Origin: Adiantum capillus-veneris
Taxonomy: Eukaryota > Streptophyta > Polypodiopsida > Polypodiales > Pteridaceae
Length of the DNA: 64,000 bases
Direction of reading: 5' to 3'
NCBI GenBank assembly: GCA_014529385.2
Contig: CM043944.1
Location: forward strand, 75,203,884-75,267,883
Every line of letters begins with the position of its first letter. Within the stretch, counting starts at the first letter, position 1. The notes under the pieces were generated by a model. It was not told the origin of the DNA and did no database searches. It saw only the letters and a program-made list of their open reading frames with translations. Below, one piece after another: positions 22,746-34,097 of the stretch. The position numbers and the translations under genes are program-made.

Positions 22746-23172
22746 CTGTTTATAGTACTAATATTTACTCTGTAGCGTGGTATTATTCACTGCATTGAGT
22801 CCTTCTTTCCTCTACTGCATGCCACCGCTTAAGTATTGGGGTGTGGTCTGCTGCTGACTATAGTATGCAGATATGGCGGAATCTCACCAGTAAACCGCCG
22901 GATCTTGGGCTGTGAGGGATCCCGTGGTATGTGCCCGTGCTGGCATCCTCCAGTGTGGGTTAAACCTGTCCAACTCAGGTGTCGCGTCTTCTGCAGAGGA
23001 GCATCAACTGGTATAAATAAGGCTCATAAGGTGAGTAATCATACTCACATAGCTGCGTGCTCTGTTATAACCTCTCTGTGTGTGTTAGTTCAAAACTGTG
23101 TGTATTTATCTACTGGATGCTGTGGCTCAACATGCCGAAAAAATTGGAGAAAGCTATTGTGGAGGCGTCGTT

Positions 23173-23177
23173 GTCTC
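23173..23177 (+). other. Left target-site duplication GTCTC
   Basis: GTCTC precedes the 5' LTR and the same GTCTC (28252-28256) follows the 3' LTR, showing a genuine copia integration of 23178-28251. Confidence 0.85.
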
Positions 23178-23381
23178 TATTACCATATACATGTGGTAGT
23201 GATGTGTGTGAACACACTAGGACCGCCGGGGCATTTTTTCCCTCTTTAGGAGATTTTTTCCCCCGTGCATTGTATATAAGCCCATCACTCTAGGGCTATC
23301 AATCTTTCCATTGCACACTAAGTAACACACTCTCTATTGTGTGCCTTGAGCTTCCTTCATCTTCTCCAAGCTGTGTGTGTT
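23178..23381 (+). repeat. 5' LTR of copia-1 (3' end deleted)
   Basis: Starts TATTACCATATACATG where the intact form has TGTTACC, and matches the 3' LTR up to GCTGTGTGTGTTT. The final CTCTGCAACCCTAATTCCAA and the terminal CA are absent, so the LTR runs directly into the primer site. The promoter part includes GTATATAAG. Confidence 0.85.
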
Positions 23382-23393
23382 TGGTATCAGAGC
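23382..23393 (+). other. Primer-binding site (tRNA-iMet) of copia-1
   Basis: TGGTATCAGAGC is complementary to the 3' end of plant initiator tRNA-Met. It marks the start of minus-strand DNA synthesis. Confidence 0.85.
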
Positions 23394-23692
23394 ACGTCAC
23401 GTCCTCCTGGGCTTAGTCGCCAGCTGCTCCAGCACATGCCTGCTCACTTTCTCCGATTTTAGTGAGCTTTGGCAAGCTCAGAATTTTAATTTGGGCTCAT
23501 TTCGACGTCCGTTTCCACTACAGGCAGTACTGCACAGGCTATTTTGTCATTTTGTGCAGAATTTTGGTCAGTGTTGTTTTCTGCATAATAGGAGCCTTAT
23601 AGTCTTCTACGGTTTGTGCTATATAGCACAGGTTGTTCCCGCTCCGTTTCTCCTATTTTCAGGCAGTTTTCACATCAGGTGTAGCATTTACC

Positions 23693-24535
23693 ATGGCTGA
23701 CAACAACAACATAGATGTGTTCAAGATGCTTGCTGTTGAGGACAGGTTGGATGGGGACAACTACCCTATGTGGGCTTATATGATGCAACATGTTCTTGTG
23801 TCAAAGGGTGTCTGGAACATTGTGCAGGGCATTGATGTACGTCCTGGTTCTGAGGATGTAGGCGATGTTGAGGATGTTGCAGGTCTTGCTGCAAGGATTG
23901 CAGCTGTTAGAGTTGTTTTGCCTACGGCAGAACAAGCTCGTTGGGATGTTAAGGATGCGCACGCTCATGCATTGATTGTGTTGTCTGTGAAGCGCACCAT
24001 TGTTCCTCACATCCGTTCAACAAAATCTGCAAAACAAGCTTGGGATATTCTAGCAGGTCTTTATGCAAGCCGGAATGAGGCTAAAATTGCTTTGCTGTGT
24101 AAAGAGCTGGAGTTGAAGATTATGCATGAGGAAGATGATATGGAAACTTTCCTTGCTAGTGTCAAGGATATCAATGAGCAACTTATTTCTGCAGGTGAAG
24201 TTATTTCAGACAGTTCCCTTGTGCAGATTGTTCTTGATGCCTTACCAGATTCCTACCAGACTTTTGCTAGTACTTGGAGACTTATGACCTAAGGAAATCC
24301 ATAAGTTTTCAAGTTTGATGCATTATGCACATTGATGTTGCAAGAGTCACTTTCCAGAAAAAACAGGACTAGACAGTGTGCAATAGAACAGGCTTTTATT
24401 GCTTCTCAAAGAAAGGGCGGTAACTGCAATGCGGCCACTTCTTATGGTTCTGCAGCGAGTGGCAAAAATTCTGTTCCTAATGCTTCTGCTGGAAGCAATT
24501 CGTCTGGAAATTCTGGTGATAAGGGCAAAAAAAGA
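23693..24535 (+). pseudogene. Copia-1 gag
   Basis: The frame begins MADNNNIDVFKMLAVEDRLD and includes the copia gag core LDGDNYPMW...VQ (UBN2-type capsid), with AKQAWDILAGLYASRNEAKI and LLCKELELKIMHEEDDMETF. Gag forms the particle. A TAA at 24290 cuts it after RLMT; the homologous minus-strand element continues there (TQGNP), so this is a point nonsense change. The C-terminal half resumes in other frames, Ser/Gly/Asn-rich, before the zinc knuckle. Confidence 0.85.
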
Positions 24536-25440
24536 TGCGTTGCCATTATTGTAAAGCCAACGATCACTTGATCAAGTTGTCTCCTAAGTTGAAGGCCAAA
24601 GAGGCTAAGAAGAAAGAGGGTGGATCCTTTGCAAATGCTGGTTCCACTACAAATGCAGCCATTGTTGAGTCTTCTGTGAAACGAGACTGTGTTGCTGATG
24701 TTGATGCAGAATCGGCTTTTAGCGTAGAGTGGACTTACAATCCTGATTTCCATGATGCATGCTTGTCAGTTGCTGTAGATTCACATGTGTGGTATTTCGA
24801 CAGTGGTGCTACAAAGCACATTACCTCACATCGTGAATTGTTTACCTCTCTAGAGTCTGTCCCTCATGGGAATTCAGTCACTTGTGCCAACAACGCCTGT
24901 TATCCAGTTCAGGGAGTTGGAAAGATTGTGCTCACTGTTGCTAATGGCAGTTCCTTCACACTTGTTGATGCACTTTATGTACCTGGGATCAAGAAGAATC
25001 TCTTATTTGTATCCGCACTTGCTAGACTTGGACTTGTAGTCAAATTTGTGGATGACAGATGTACAGTTCATGATCTCAGGTTTGGTGATGAAATTGTTGC
25101 ATCTGGCCTTTTGTGCCGTGGGTTGTATAAGCTCACTTTGTATGAAAAGTGTGGACAAAATTTTGCAAATGCTGTTGCAGATTCAAGGGCTATTTCAGAT
25201 GCAAAACTTTGGCATGCACGTTTTGGTCATCTGGATTTTGCGAGTTTGCTGCTTTTGCAGAAATCTGATATGGTTGCTTCTTTGCTGCCTCTTCAAGCAC
25301 CTGTCAAACATGTTTGTGAAGGTTGTATTCTCGGTAAAATGCAATGTTCTAAATTTCCACATGCAGGTTGCAGCTTGTGTATAGTGATGTTTGTGGGCCC
25401 ATGCAAACTCCGTCCTTGGGCAATTACCTGTACTTCGTGA
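24535..25440 (+). pseudogene. Copia-1 zinc knuckle, protease and integrase zinc domain
   Basis: Order in this frame: a CCHC-type knuckle CHYCKANDHLIKLS, in which the last Cys is lost (the sister element has it); the aspartic protease box WYFDSGATKHIT near 24790-24825; then the GAG-pre-integrase domain LWHARFGHLDFASLL with the pair of cysteines in HVCEGCILGK. A deletion near 25350-25370 removes the short stretch that links to the integrase core and shifts the frame. Confidence 0.85.
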
Positions 25441-26050
25441 CTTTCATTGATGATTACTCCAGGCATGCATGGGTATTTCCGCTTAAAGCGAAGTCCGAAG
25501 TTTTTATGTGCTTCAAACAATTTCTGGCTATGGCTGAAAATGTCTCCAAATGTACTATGGGGACCCTCCGTTCTGATCGAGGGGGGAGTATATGTCTCAT
25601 GAATTTAATGCATTTCTGGTTAGTCGTGGGATAAAACACCAATGTACAGTGCCTTATACACCTCAGCAAAATGGTGTTGCTAAGAGGAAAAGAGGTCACT
25701 GATGGAAATGGCACGATGTATGGTCAAAAAGAATGTTGCCACATTCTTTTTGGCTTGAGGCCATCATGTGTGCCACTTATGTACTTAACAGGTGTCCTAC
25801 GAAAGCTTTGTAGTCTATTACTCCATATGACTCATGGCATGATAGAAAGCCTTCTATTGAGCACATGCGTGTTTTTGGCTGTTTGGCATATGCTTTGGTG
25901 CGACAAGTGCAACGCAGAAAATTGGATGATAAGGGTGTCGAATGACTTTTTGTTGGTTATAGTGCTGAAAGCAAAGGTTACAGGTTGTATCATCCGCAAA
26001 CAAAACGTATTCTGGTTTCTCGGGATGTAGTGTTTGTGGAAGATTCTGTT
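25368..26050 (+). pseudogene. Copia-1 integrase core, frameshifted
   Basis: VYSDVCGPMQ carries the first catalytic Asp and GTLRSDRGG the second, in one frame. A one-base loss in the G run at 25581-25586 (six G against seven in the sister element) shifts the frame before the EYMSHEF block. The third catalytic residue region (NGVV..K.) follows in a new frame near 25670, where the expected Glu codon is changed. The enzyme would be inactive. Confidence 0.75.
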
Positions 26051-26562
26051 CAGCCCTTGCTGTCATGTACTATAGATAGTAATGTAAGCTCACAAGACAT
26101 TTATGACACTTTGTTGCCTCTTTTCAGTGGTGGAAATACGAATGTAAGTTCCAATGAGGCAAATGTACAACCTATGGGGGTTTCTGAAAATGTTTTAGAT
26201 CAGCCTATTACTGATGCAGATGTACATGATGTACTTGATGAGGAAAGGGCTGAAAATGCGCAGGCTAGAGGTATGCCAAAATGGCTAGTGCACACTTTGC
26301 GTGACAGTAAATTGGATGCACCTTTGTCTAGTCGTACTCGTTCAGGCTCTCGCCATGCATCTTATGCATCAGATTGTTATGCTTTGGCTGTGTCTAGCTT
26401 ACATGATGTTGAGGAGCCTCTATCTTTTGATGAAGCACAGAATTCAGAAAATTGGATGACTGCCATGCAATCAGAATATGATGCACTTATAGAAAATGAT
26501 ACATGGACTTTATGTGATTTTTTGCTGGCAAAAATGCCATTGGTACGAAGTGGGTTTACAAG

Positions 26563-27950
26563 TTGAAACGCAAGCCGGATGGTGAGATCGATCGCCATAA
26601 GGCTCGACTTGTTGCAAAAGGTTATGCACAGCAAAAAGGCATAGATTATGAAGAGACTTTTGCTCCCACTTGTCGTATGACTACTGTACGTTTTCATGTG
26701 CATTGGCAGCCCATTTTGGTTGGGATGTACATCAATCAGACATTGTTACTGCTTTCTTGAATGGTGACATATTTGAGGAAGTTTATGTAACGCAGCCTCG
26801 CGGTTTTGTTATAAAAGGACAAGAGGAAAAAGTGTGCAGATGTAAGAAGGCTTTGTATGGGTTGAAGCAATCTCCTCGTGCTTGGTATGAGAAAGCTGAC
26901 ACTCATTTGGTCAAACAAGGCTTTCGTAACAGTTCAACAGAAAGCACATTGTATGTAAAGCGTGAGGGTGATGTACTTATCGTTGTTGTTCTTTATGTTG
27001 ATGATCTGCTGATCACTGGACCAAATGAGAGACATATTGCTGAATTTAAGGCTGATTTGAATGCTAATTTCAAGATGAAAGATTTGGGGTTGTTGCATCA
27101 TTACTTGGGTATACAGTTTAAGCAGTGTGATGGTGGTATTGCCTTGTGTCAGAAAAGTTACATAGAGACGTTGCTATGTAAGTTTGGACTTGAGGATTGC
27201 AAACCTATTGCCACTCCCATGGAAACAGGCTTAAAGTTGAGTCTACATGATGCTGGCGATCCTGCTGATGTCACTCTTTATCAAACTGCTGTTGGCTGCC
27301 TCATTTATGTATGCAACACGAGGCCGGATATTCAGTTTGCAGTCTCACAGGTCAGCAGATTTATGCATAGCTCAGGGTCTAAGCATTGGCAGGATGTCAA
27401 GAGGATTTTTCGCTACCTTAGTGGCACTTTACATCTTGGATTGTTTTATCCCAAGGGGGGATCATTGCCGCTAGACTTACATGCTTTTTCAGACTCAGAT
27501 TGGGCTGGTTGTTTTGACACGCGAGTGTCCACAAGTGGCTTTTGTTTCATGCTTGGCAGTTCATGTATATCATGGTTGAGCAAGAAGAAACCTACTGTGG
27601 CCACTTCGAGTTGTGAGGCTGAGTACAGGGCAATTTTCACAGCTACGGTTGAGTGTGTATGGTTCAGACGCCTTATGGCTGATTTGGGTGTTGGACAGGA
27701 CACTGCCAACACTATCTACACTGACAGTCAGAGCGCATTGGCAGTTGCGAGGAACCCAACTTTTCATGCTCGCACAAAGCACATTGAGGTGCATTACCAT
27801 TATGTTAGGGAGAGGTTTGCAGCAGGAGAGATCAGCTTGGCTTATGTGCCAACATAGGACAACCTTGCAGATCTTTTCACAAAGGCATTGTCTCGTGAGA
27901 AGCTTGAAGCTTTCCGCAAAGCTTTGGGCTTACTCCCCTTTGTGGACTGA
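26563..27950 (+). pseudogene. Copia-1 reverse transcriptase and RNase H
   Basis: RT begins with [20 protein letters not shown] and continues [12 protein letters not shown]. After a frameshift near 26690 it runs through [31 protein letters not shown] and the catalytic YVDDLLIT (26994-27017). RNase H follows: SDSDWAGCFDTRVSTSG (about 27494-27545), SCEAEYRA, then DSQSALAVARNP. An in-frame TAG at 27855 cuts the last about 32 residues (DNLADLFTKALSREKLEAF). The order INT before RT is diagnostic of Ty1/copia. Confidence 0.9.
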
Positions 27951-28013
27951 TCATGTCCTCAGGGCATGGCACTTCCCTTTACTCATGTGCCAGCTCTCGT
28001 TCACCGCATCAGT

Positions 28014-28025
28014 CCAGGGGGGATT
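28014..28025 (+). other. Polypurine tract of copia-1
   Basis: CAGGGGGGATT sits directly before the TGTTACC start of the 3' LTR. It primes plus-strand DNA. Confidence 0.75.
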
Positions 28026-28251
28026 TGTTACCATATACATGTGGTAGTGATGTGTGTGAACACACTAGGACCGCCGGGGCATTTTTTCCCTCTTTAGGAG
28101 GTTTTTTCCCCGTGCATTGTATATACACCCATCACTCTAGGGCTATCTATCTTTCTAGTGCACACTAAGTAACACACTCTCTGTTGTGTGCCTTGAGCTT
28201 CCTTCGTCTTCTCCAAGCTGTGTGTGTTTCTCTGCAACCCTAATTCCAACA
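28026..28251 (+). repeat. 3' LTR of copia-1
   Basis: 226 bp, starting TGTTACCATATACATG and ending CCTAATTCCAACA, with 5'-TGTT and AACA-3' ends. It is followed by the GTCTC target copy. Confidence 0.9.
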
Positions 28252-28256
28252 GTCTC

Positions 28257-29247
28257 CTAATCTATAGGTTAACAGAAATCTGTTTTTTTGATTTTTGAAT
28301 ATATAAAAAGGAAGTCTGAGCTAGGTAAAGTGGTTGTAGCTTGTTTTCGGTGGAATATATTGAAATGTAGAAATAAAACAGTGTTCAAATCTGTTTGCTT
28401 GTTAAAAATACCTGGTTCGGAAAATAGGTTTCTTGCTTGAGTAGAACCAAATGGTAATTTACTTGAGGTTTACTTGTGACAATTGTACAGTAAGGATCCA
28501 CAAAAAATACGGGTTCTCCGAGGAATAAGTGATGGGGTAAATAATGTCCGGGTTTAAAAAAACTATTTTTTTAACTAAGATTATATCCTATTGTAGGAAT
28601 CACGGTCTGGTTTCCAAATTCGGTTGATAAATGAGTGTACTAATTTGTATGGCATGGTGACTAAATGGAATTTAGTAGCTATATGAGTTTTTTTTCTCTA
28701 AAGGAAAGTGAGTACTGAAGAAGTGGATACTTCAGGGCTGAGGTGGATACTTCAGGGCTGAAAATAGCCAGAACTTCATAAAACAATTAAACCTATAAAC
28801 AAAGAGCTGGAACGTTCAGTTTCCTTGGTAAGTGGGAATAAAAAAACAAATTATAGTACACTTTGTATTGTTACAGATCCTAGACTATTTTTTTAGACCA
28901 GACGTCTATGTTACCGATTTAACAAAATTGTGTTTTGGAAATTACTAAATTCTTCAAATGTGTAGCCATAGCTTCGGATTTTTTGTAGGAGATAAATGGC
29001 AGCATATACTGGATTATGGTATATAATTGATTTCAAACTTACTTGGATTTTTTTCTCTCAAGCTGATAAGATATATCGGGCAAGGTGTAATACTACAGGT
29101 CTAGGGTAATTTGGGTTGAGGACAGATCCCAGACAGATTTGTGTTCTAGCCAGGGTACTTATTTTTTCGGCTAAAGAGGTCGCTGTAAACTGTTTTCGGA
29201 AAGTGTGGCCCTATCTTCTTATATTCTATAGGTAGTTGTGGCATCAC
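28257..29247. other. No gene recognised (unit C continuation)
   Basis: AT-rich sequence with only short open frames. It is part of unit C by position, but I see no domain or clear sub-repeat apart from a short duplicated CTTCAGGGCTGAGGTGGATA at 28728-28760. Confidence 0.4.
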
Positions 29248-30285
29248 ATAACCTAGTGTGGAAGTAAATATTGTTTTTTGCAGACCTTTTTTATCGGATT
29301 ACATCACCTACTAGAAAGATTGATCTTTTTTGCAGATGCCTATATTACTTAATTGGAAAATACGTGTTTTGAAGTCACCTAATACTGGCTTCGGATATGT
29401 TACCTTACCCTTTGGTATTTTGTAGAAAATGAGATGCATCACAGACTGTATGTGGTAGTGAAAATGTGGTGTCAAAATCGATTTGATCTTTTGTTACATC
29501 ACATCCTAAGACGTTTCAGTGAAAAGTTTCAGTTAGATGATCACTAAATTGGCATATGTCTAAATTCTGTTGGCCATGGTTGGTTTGAACCTCAACTATT
29601 CGATTAATTATGCTGGCCTTCATCGGCTCGCTTCTTAGTATCACTCAAGTGGATAGGATCTGGTCTTTTCCTACAATCTTGAAGTATATACAACTAAAAG
29701 CTTCTAAATAATTGAAAAAAGTGCTCGATACTATGAGGAAAGTTCCTTGTTTTCCTTTAGGTGGTCCGGGATGTTGCTCATATGTTATTTCTGCCTCGGA
29801 TTGGGGTTGAGCTGGCTCGAGTTTTTGAGTCATCAATAGTGTCATGGTAAGAAATACAATGTTTAGCTGTCTTGGACTACATTATGTCAGACATGACACA
29901 ATAACATAATCTTTTCTTGATAAAAGGAAGTAATTTTTTTTGAAAAAAAGTGGTGGAGCTCTGGTTTGTAAAGTGATAATGCTTAGTATTTCAGCTTGTT
30001 TACTAAAGGATTTTTTTGGAGTAGGTTCTGTTCAAAAAGATGTTTTTTTAGGCTTCATATTATAAGGAAGAGATGGTCCGTAACAAACTAAGATCTGGCT
30101 CGAGATTTCTTGAGCGTACCACTATATAATTTTTTTTTCTCCAAAGAAGAGGTTAATAGAAGTAAATATGTATATTCAAGAATTAACCAGATAAAAGGGC
30201 TGCTCTATGTGGTTTTCACTCTCCTTTTTTCAAATTTTGCAAAAAAGGTCTGCAAAAAACAATATTTACTTCCACACTAAGTTAT
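29248..30285. mobile_element. 1.04-kb segment bounded by 45-bp inverted repeats
   Basis: The arms 29248-29292 and 30241-30285 are complementary over 45 bp with one mismatch (AGTGTGGAAGTAAATATTGT and onward). Nothing inside codes for protein. It could be a small non-autonomous DNA element, or an inverted duplication of a piece of unit C. No target duplication was recognised. Confidence 0.5.
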
Positions 30286-31196
30286 AGTTGTTGGGGGTTT
30301 TTTTGGGGGTATGCCCTGGTTGCATACTGATGCTAGACTTGTTCGTTATTGCTTGTTTTGATGAGATGATACAATACATTTTTTTTGCATTCAAATGGGT
30401 GGGTATAGTGGAAAAAAACCCATAAAGGCATCTATTCCTTTTACTTCATGGTTTGACATTTGGTCCGGCTGGATACCGCAAGGGTTCTATGCCACTTGGT
30501 TTGCTAAGAGATGTATAATTAATGTAAGTGACATACAAACTTCGGAAGGATTGGATTCCATGAACCCTAATGGGCATAAATTGTATCTATCTTAAATAAA
30601 CAAAACAAGCTTGATATTCTTGAATGGCTTCATGAGATGGAGCTTCACTAATATGGCGAAGAAAAAACAAAAAAATTGATAAAGATGTTGATAGGGGGAT
30701 AAGACACTTGGATTAGAAGGGGTTATGGCCTTCTAATTAGAATAATATTTATGCTGAAATATAAACTTTGGGGTAATAAAACATTTTTTAATATATATGG
30801 AACACATAAATACTTTGGACTAAGCTTGTAAGTTAAAAAAAGTTGTAAGATGGACATGGATAACAACTGGTATAGTCCATTGATACCTGTAAAACACATC
30901 CAAAGTTAACGTATCTATTGTCTTGTTTGGATGGATGTAGGTAAGGACTCTATCTTATCTTGGAAGTTTTTTTTGGCTTGAAGCAGTTGTCTACACATGA
31001 TTACACTTACACCTATTGCGAGGGAAGTACTTCTGATATCTGTATACTTGAATGAGGCTTCATTCTTATAAACATTATACAAAGATAATTCTAAGACTGA
31101 GTTTTTTTTTGTACTTATCATTTCCCTTTCTCTAGAGCTAGCTATCTTTTGAATGTAAAAGTTCAATTATGTCTTATTATTTATGTTAAAATAGCT

Positions 31197-31221
31197 ACAC
31201 ACACACACACACACACACACA
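31197..31221 (+). repeat. (AC)n microsatellite at C/D junction
   Basis: A run of about 12 AC units after TTAAAATAGCTAC, matching the ends of units A and B in position and flanking sequence. Confidence 0.95.
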
Positions 31222-33133
31222 TAGTGTTATTGCTACCGACTTTTGATCCAGTGACCCATGCCATCACATGAGAAATACACCTCATGCCCCAATAAAATCC
31301 CCCTGGGCCTGCTCTACCCATCCTCTGGCTCGACATTTCTTACCTAAATAATCAAGAAATCTCTGTCCTTTCTTTCCCTTATGGGAACGCACTTGTACTA
31401 CAATGATTAAGAAACATGGCATTCATGCCCCTTAATGGCGACCTAGCCTTTTACACCATCCCCCCCTTCTCTCTCCCTTGTCCCCACTGCAGCTTATGCT
31501 ACACTCATGGAAGCCCCGTGCTATGCATTGCCTTCTCTGTCCCTCTCAACCCCCGCTATACAAACATGGGCGACCGTATTATCTTTTTGCAAGTTTACAT
31601 CTACTGAGTACAGAGATCGTGGGTGTTTTTACCCCCTTGGGAAAGATTGAAGGACAAAACCTTGCAGCACTATTATAAAAGGTGAGGGTGTTTTGGTCCC
31701 TTACTTAGCCTTGGGTGCATTTCTTCTTGAGTGTCTATGTGAAAGGGAGGAGTGAGTGCGTAGCCGCTTACTGTGCAGTTATGGAGTTGTCTGAACAACC
31801 CTCTTAGGTCGGTGTTCACCATTTGATCAACTTATAAATCTGGTTGACATAATACTTCTCTAAAGGGTTTTTGGTATATGGTTATCCCTTTAATGGTTTG
31901 ATTACTTTATCAGTTGTTAATTTTGGCATGTTAGCTTTGCATAAGCATAACACTGCATAAAAATAGGGCATGTACATTACTGTGGATATGGTAAGTAGAT
32001 ATTTGCAATGCTTGTTGAATGGTTTGCTTTACAATAGTCTTCATAATGAAGTGGTTAACGCTTGGACTAGTTAAACATGAGCACCATATTAAATTGATAG
32101 GGGTTCCTGCATTGAGAAAATTTTGACTATAATTTGTACTTCATTGGTTTCACGTCCCTTTTACCTCCTAGAAATAGGTTGCATCTAATAAGGGCATACA
32201 AAGAACTCTGTTTTGACCATCTTCTGTTTGTTAGTGTTAAGGTTTTTTTGGACAGTTGTGGCTTGTGATTCCCAAAACGAGCTCATTGAATTGATTTAAC
32301 AGAATGGGCTATGGCTTTTTGTTTGGTTTTTTTTTTAAAAGAACGGTGTTCACATTTCTAACTGGGTTTTGATGATACGATGAGCTGCACTAGTGTGTAC
32401 TTTACAAAAGTCTGTTGTAGCTTATGGAATGTTGTACTAATCTGTGTACCGAACTAAACTAGTTGGTATTTGGAGGTTTTGGCACTTTTGTCTTTTTAGA
32501 CAACCCTTCCTCTTAAGCCCTTTGTATTTTGAGGATTTGTTTCACAGAACACAACCGATACAATGAATACTATAGGTGATTGGGGCCTAGCTTGGGTCAT
32601 CTCTGCTCTTGGGAAATCTACATTGTGTTGTGATATTTTACTGGTTTTAATAGGGAAAATGATAAGGTGGATTGAATTGAACATGGTTTTTTGTTTTTTT
32701 GATGATTAATGGTGTTGTTTGACTCGGACTAAAGACTGTTACATACCAGAAAAACTTGGGGCATAAAGGACACAAAATACTTTATGGGCAAAAACATGCA
32801 TTAATGTCACTTGGATCGGAAGGGGTGTTGCCCTTTTGATCAAAATTTTAATTATTTAAATAAGTTATTTTTCAAAAAAAAAGGGGTATGTAATAACCTT
32901 ATCTATAACCTATGCTAAGCATAATTGTATCTTTAAGGAGTTATGACCTGTTTTACAAGTTAAAAAGAATAAAAAAATAACTCACACCTTGAGACTTTTT
33001 TTTCAAACACAAAATGATTGAACAATGGTGTTGAGTTAAAAAGATTGTAAGATGGACATGGATAACAACTAAGTCCATTGATACATGTAAAATGCATTCA
33101 AAGCTAACATATCTGTTGTATTGTTTGAATGGA
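31222..33133 (+). repeat. Repeat unit D of the array, truncated
   Basis: Starts after the (AC)n and has TATTATAAAAGGTGAGGGTG (31671-31690) followed by CCCTTACTTAGCCTTG, as in unit B. It also has a decayed hairpin (32812-32843) and the 3' block GTTAAAAAGATTGTAAGATGG (33033 on). It stops at 33133 where an inverted gypsy gag fragment begins, so the (CA)n end is missing. Confidence 0.55.
31671..31690 (+). promoter_or_regulatory. TATA-like box of unit D
   Basis: TATTATAAAAGGTGAGGGTG, the closest match to the unit B box among the array units. Confidence 0.5.
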
Positions 33134-33460
33134 GTCACAGGTTCTTCCATTGAAGGTGGATGTGAATTATACCACTCTCCTTCTACCATTACTGGACATG
33201 GGCTAGGCTCAACATAAGGTTTAACAGACACTAGTGCTTGTTCATCTATGACTCATTCTGAATGCATGTACTTTATAGGCACTGCATTACGTCTAGGATA
33301 TGGAAGTTGTTGACCCAACATTGGTTGTGGTCTTTCCATACCCATCGTTGGTCTTTGTGCTGGGGCCATATGAGGCCGATATCTGTATATGGGTTGTCCT
33401 TGTGGCCTCATAGACACATATTGCACATTTCCATTGTACTTTGTAATGTACATAACATTT
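33134..33460 (-). pseudogene. Inverted fragment of a G2-type gypsy gag C-terminal region
   Basis: On the minus strand it encodes MRPQGQPIYRYRPHMAPAQR, GMERPQPMLGQQLPYPR and MVEGEWYNSHPPSMEEP. These match the plus-strand gag region of G2 at about 53630-53945 (MAPAQRPPMGMERPQPVLSQ, MVEGDWYNSHPPQMEEP). No LTRs flank it. It begins abruptly within unit D, so it is a truncated internal piece moved by itself, or what remains after deletion. Confidence 0.8.
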
Positions 33461-33612
33461 TTCAATAAAAGTATTTTATTTACTTTGCAAATATTTGAGG
33501 TTTGCATTTTATTAAGTCAAAGAGCATTCTAATGGAACGATCGGATCAAAAATTGGACTTTAGAACTATTAATTATGACCCTTATTCACTTGAAAGCAAT
33601 AAGGTTGATGGA

Positions 33613-34084
33613 AAACTTAAGCCTCAAGATTGTATCTAGAGAAAAGAGTTGACTCTTGGGAAAGAAGGAGCAATCTTAGGAAATGAGGAGTATTTTTAGG
33701 AAAGAAAGAGGAGTGAGTTAAGTTTAGAGTTTTTGTCTTGGAGCCCAAGCTTCTTCTAAAATTGGAGAACCGAAATTGTGCATCGGAATTCGTGTCCGCA
33801 AAAAAAGGGAGCCGCAATAAGCAAACTTATCCCTCTATTCTTAGCTGGCTTTGAGAGCCTATATAAAGACCCCTCTCCCTTCACTTTGAAGAGACAGACA
33901 CACACTCTCAGAAGCGGAAGCTCTCCTTCCTTGACATCGGAGTTACCTTCTCTCTCTCAACCTCTCTCCCTCGAGCTCTTACCTTCAAACCATCTCCATC
34001 TCCAAGTCTTTCTCTACATCGTTATGTTTCCCTTGGAATTCTTGAGTTCTCTTTCTCTCTTTCCCTCTTCTCTACATCGATACG
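33613..34084 (+). repeat. Promoter-like repeat, copy 1 (interrupted by CACTA)
   Basis: A block of about 470 bp beginning ACTTAAGCCTCAAGATTG, with the TATA box CCTATATAAAGACC (33859-33870), the leader motif CTCAGAAGCGGAAGCTCTC and the end CTCTACATCGATACG. Copy 2 is at 40496-40935. After the shared end, copy 2 continues ATGGCCCC while copy 1 meets CACTA. It looks like the promoter and 5' leader of an LTR element or mobile gene, but no TG...CA LTR ends were found. Confidence 0.65.
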
Positions 34085-34097
34085 CACTATGACATTT

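Larger units (their letters stand above)
23178..28251 (+). mobile_element. Copia-1: Ty1/copia LTR retrotransposon, nearly complete, decayed
   Basis: It has LTRs at both ends, a primer site, a gag-protease-integrase-RT-RNase H order (the Ty1/copia order) and a GTCTC target duplication. It belongs to the same family as the minus-strand element at 43012-48212. LTRs differ at about ten positions in 204 bp, so the insertion is not recent. Its reading frame has several stops and frameshifts. The last 22 bp of the 5' LTR and the spacer to the primer site are missing. Confidence 0.9.
21417..31221 (+). repeat. Repeat unit C of the array, split by a copia insertion
   Basis: Starts after the (CA)n of unit B and ends at the (CA)n at 31197-31221. 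Without the copia element and one target copy it is about 4.7 kb, close to twice a normal unit. It has the TATA box GTATAAATAAGG (23011-23022), the paired-change hairpin (30712-30737) and the shared 3' block (30830-30990). Extra length comes from a 365-bp tandem duplication at 22018-22745 and from an inverted-repeat segment at 29248-30285. A further lost junction is possible. Confidence 0.5.

Noticed and set aside
16637-31221. (CA)n runs as telomeric repeats
   Set aside because: Plant telomeres are TTTAGGG-type; these runs are simple dinucleotide microsatellites.
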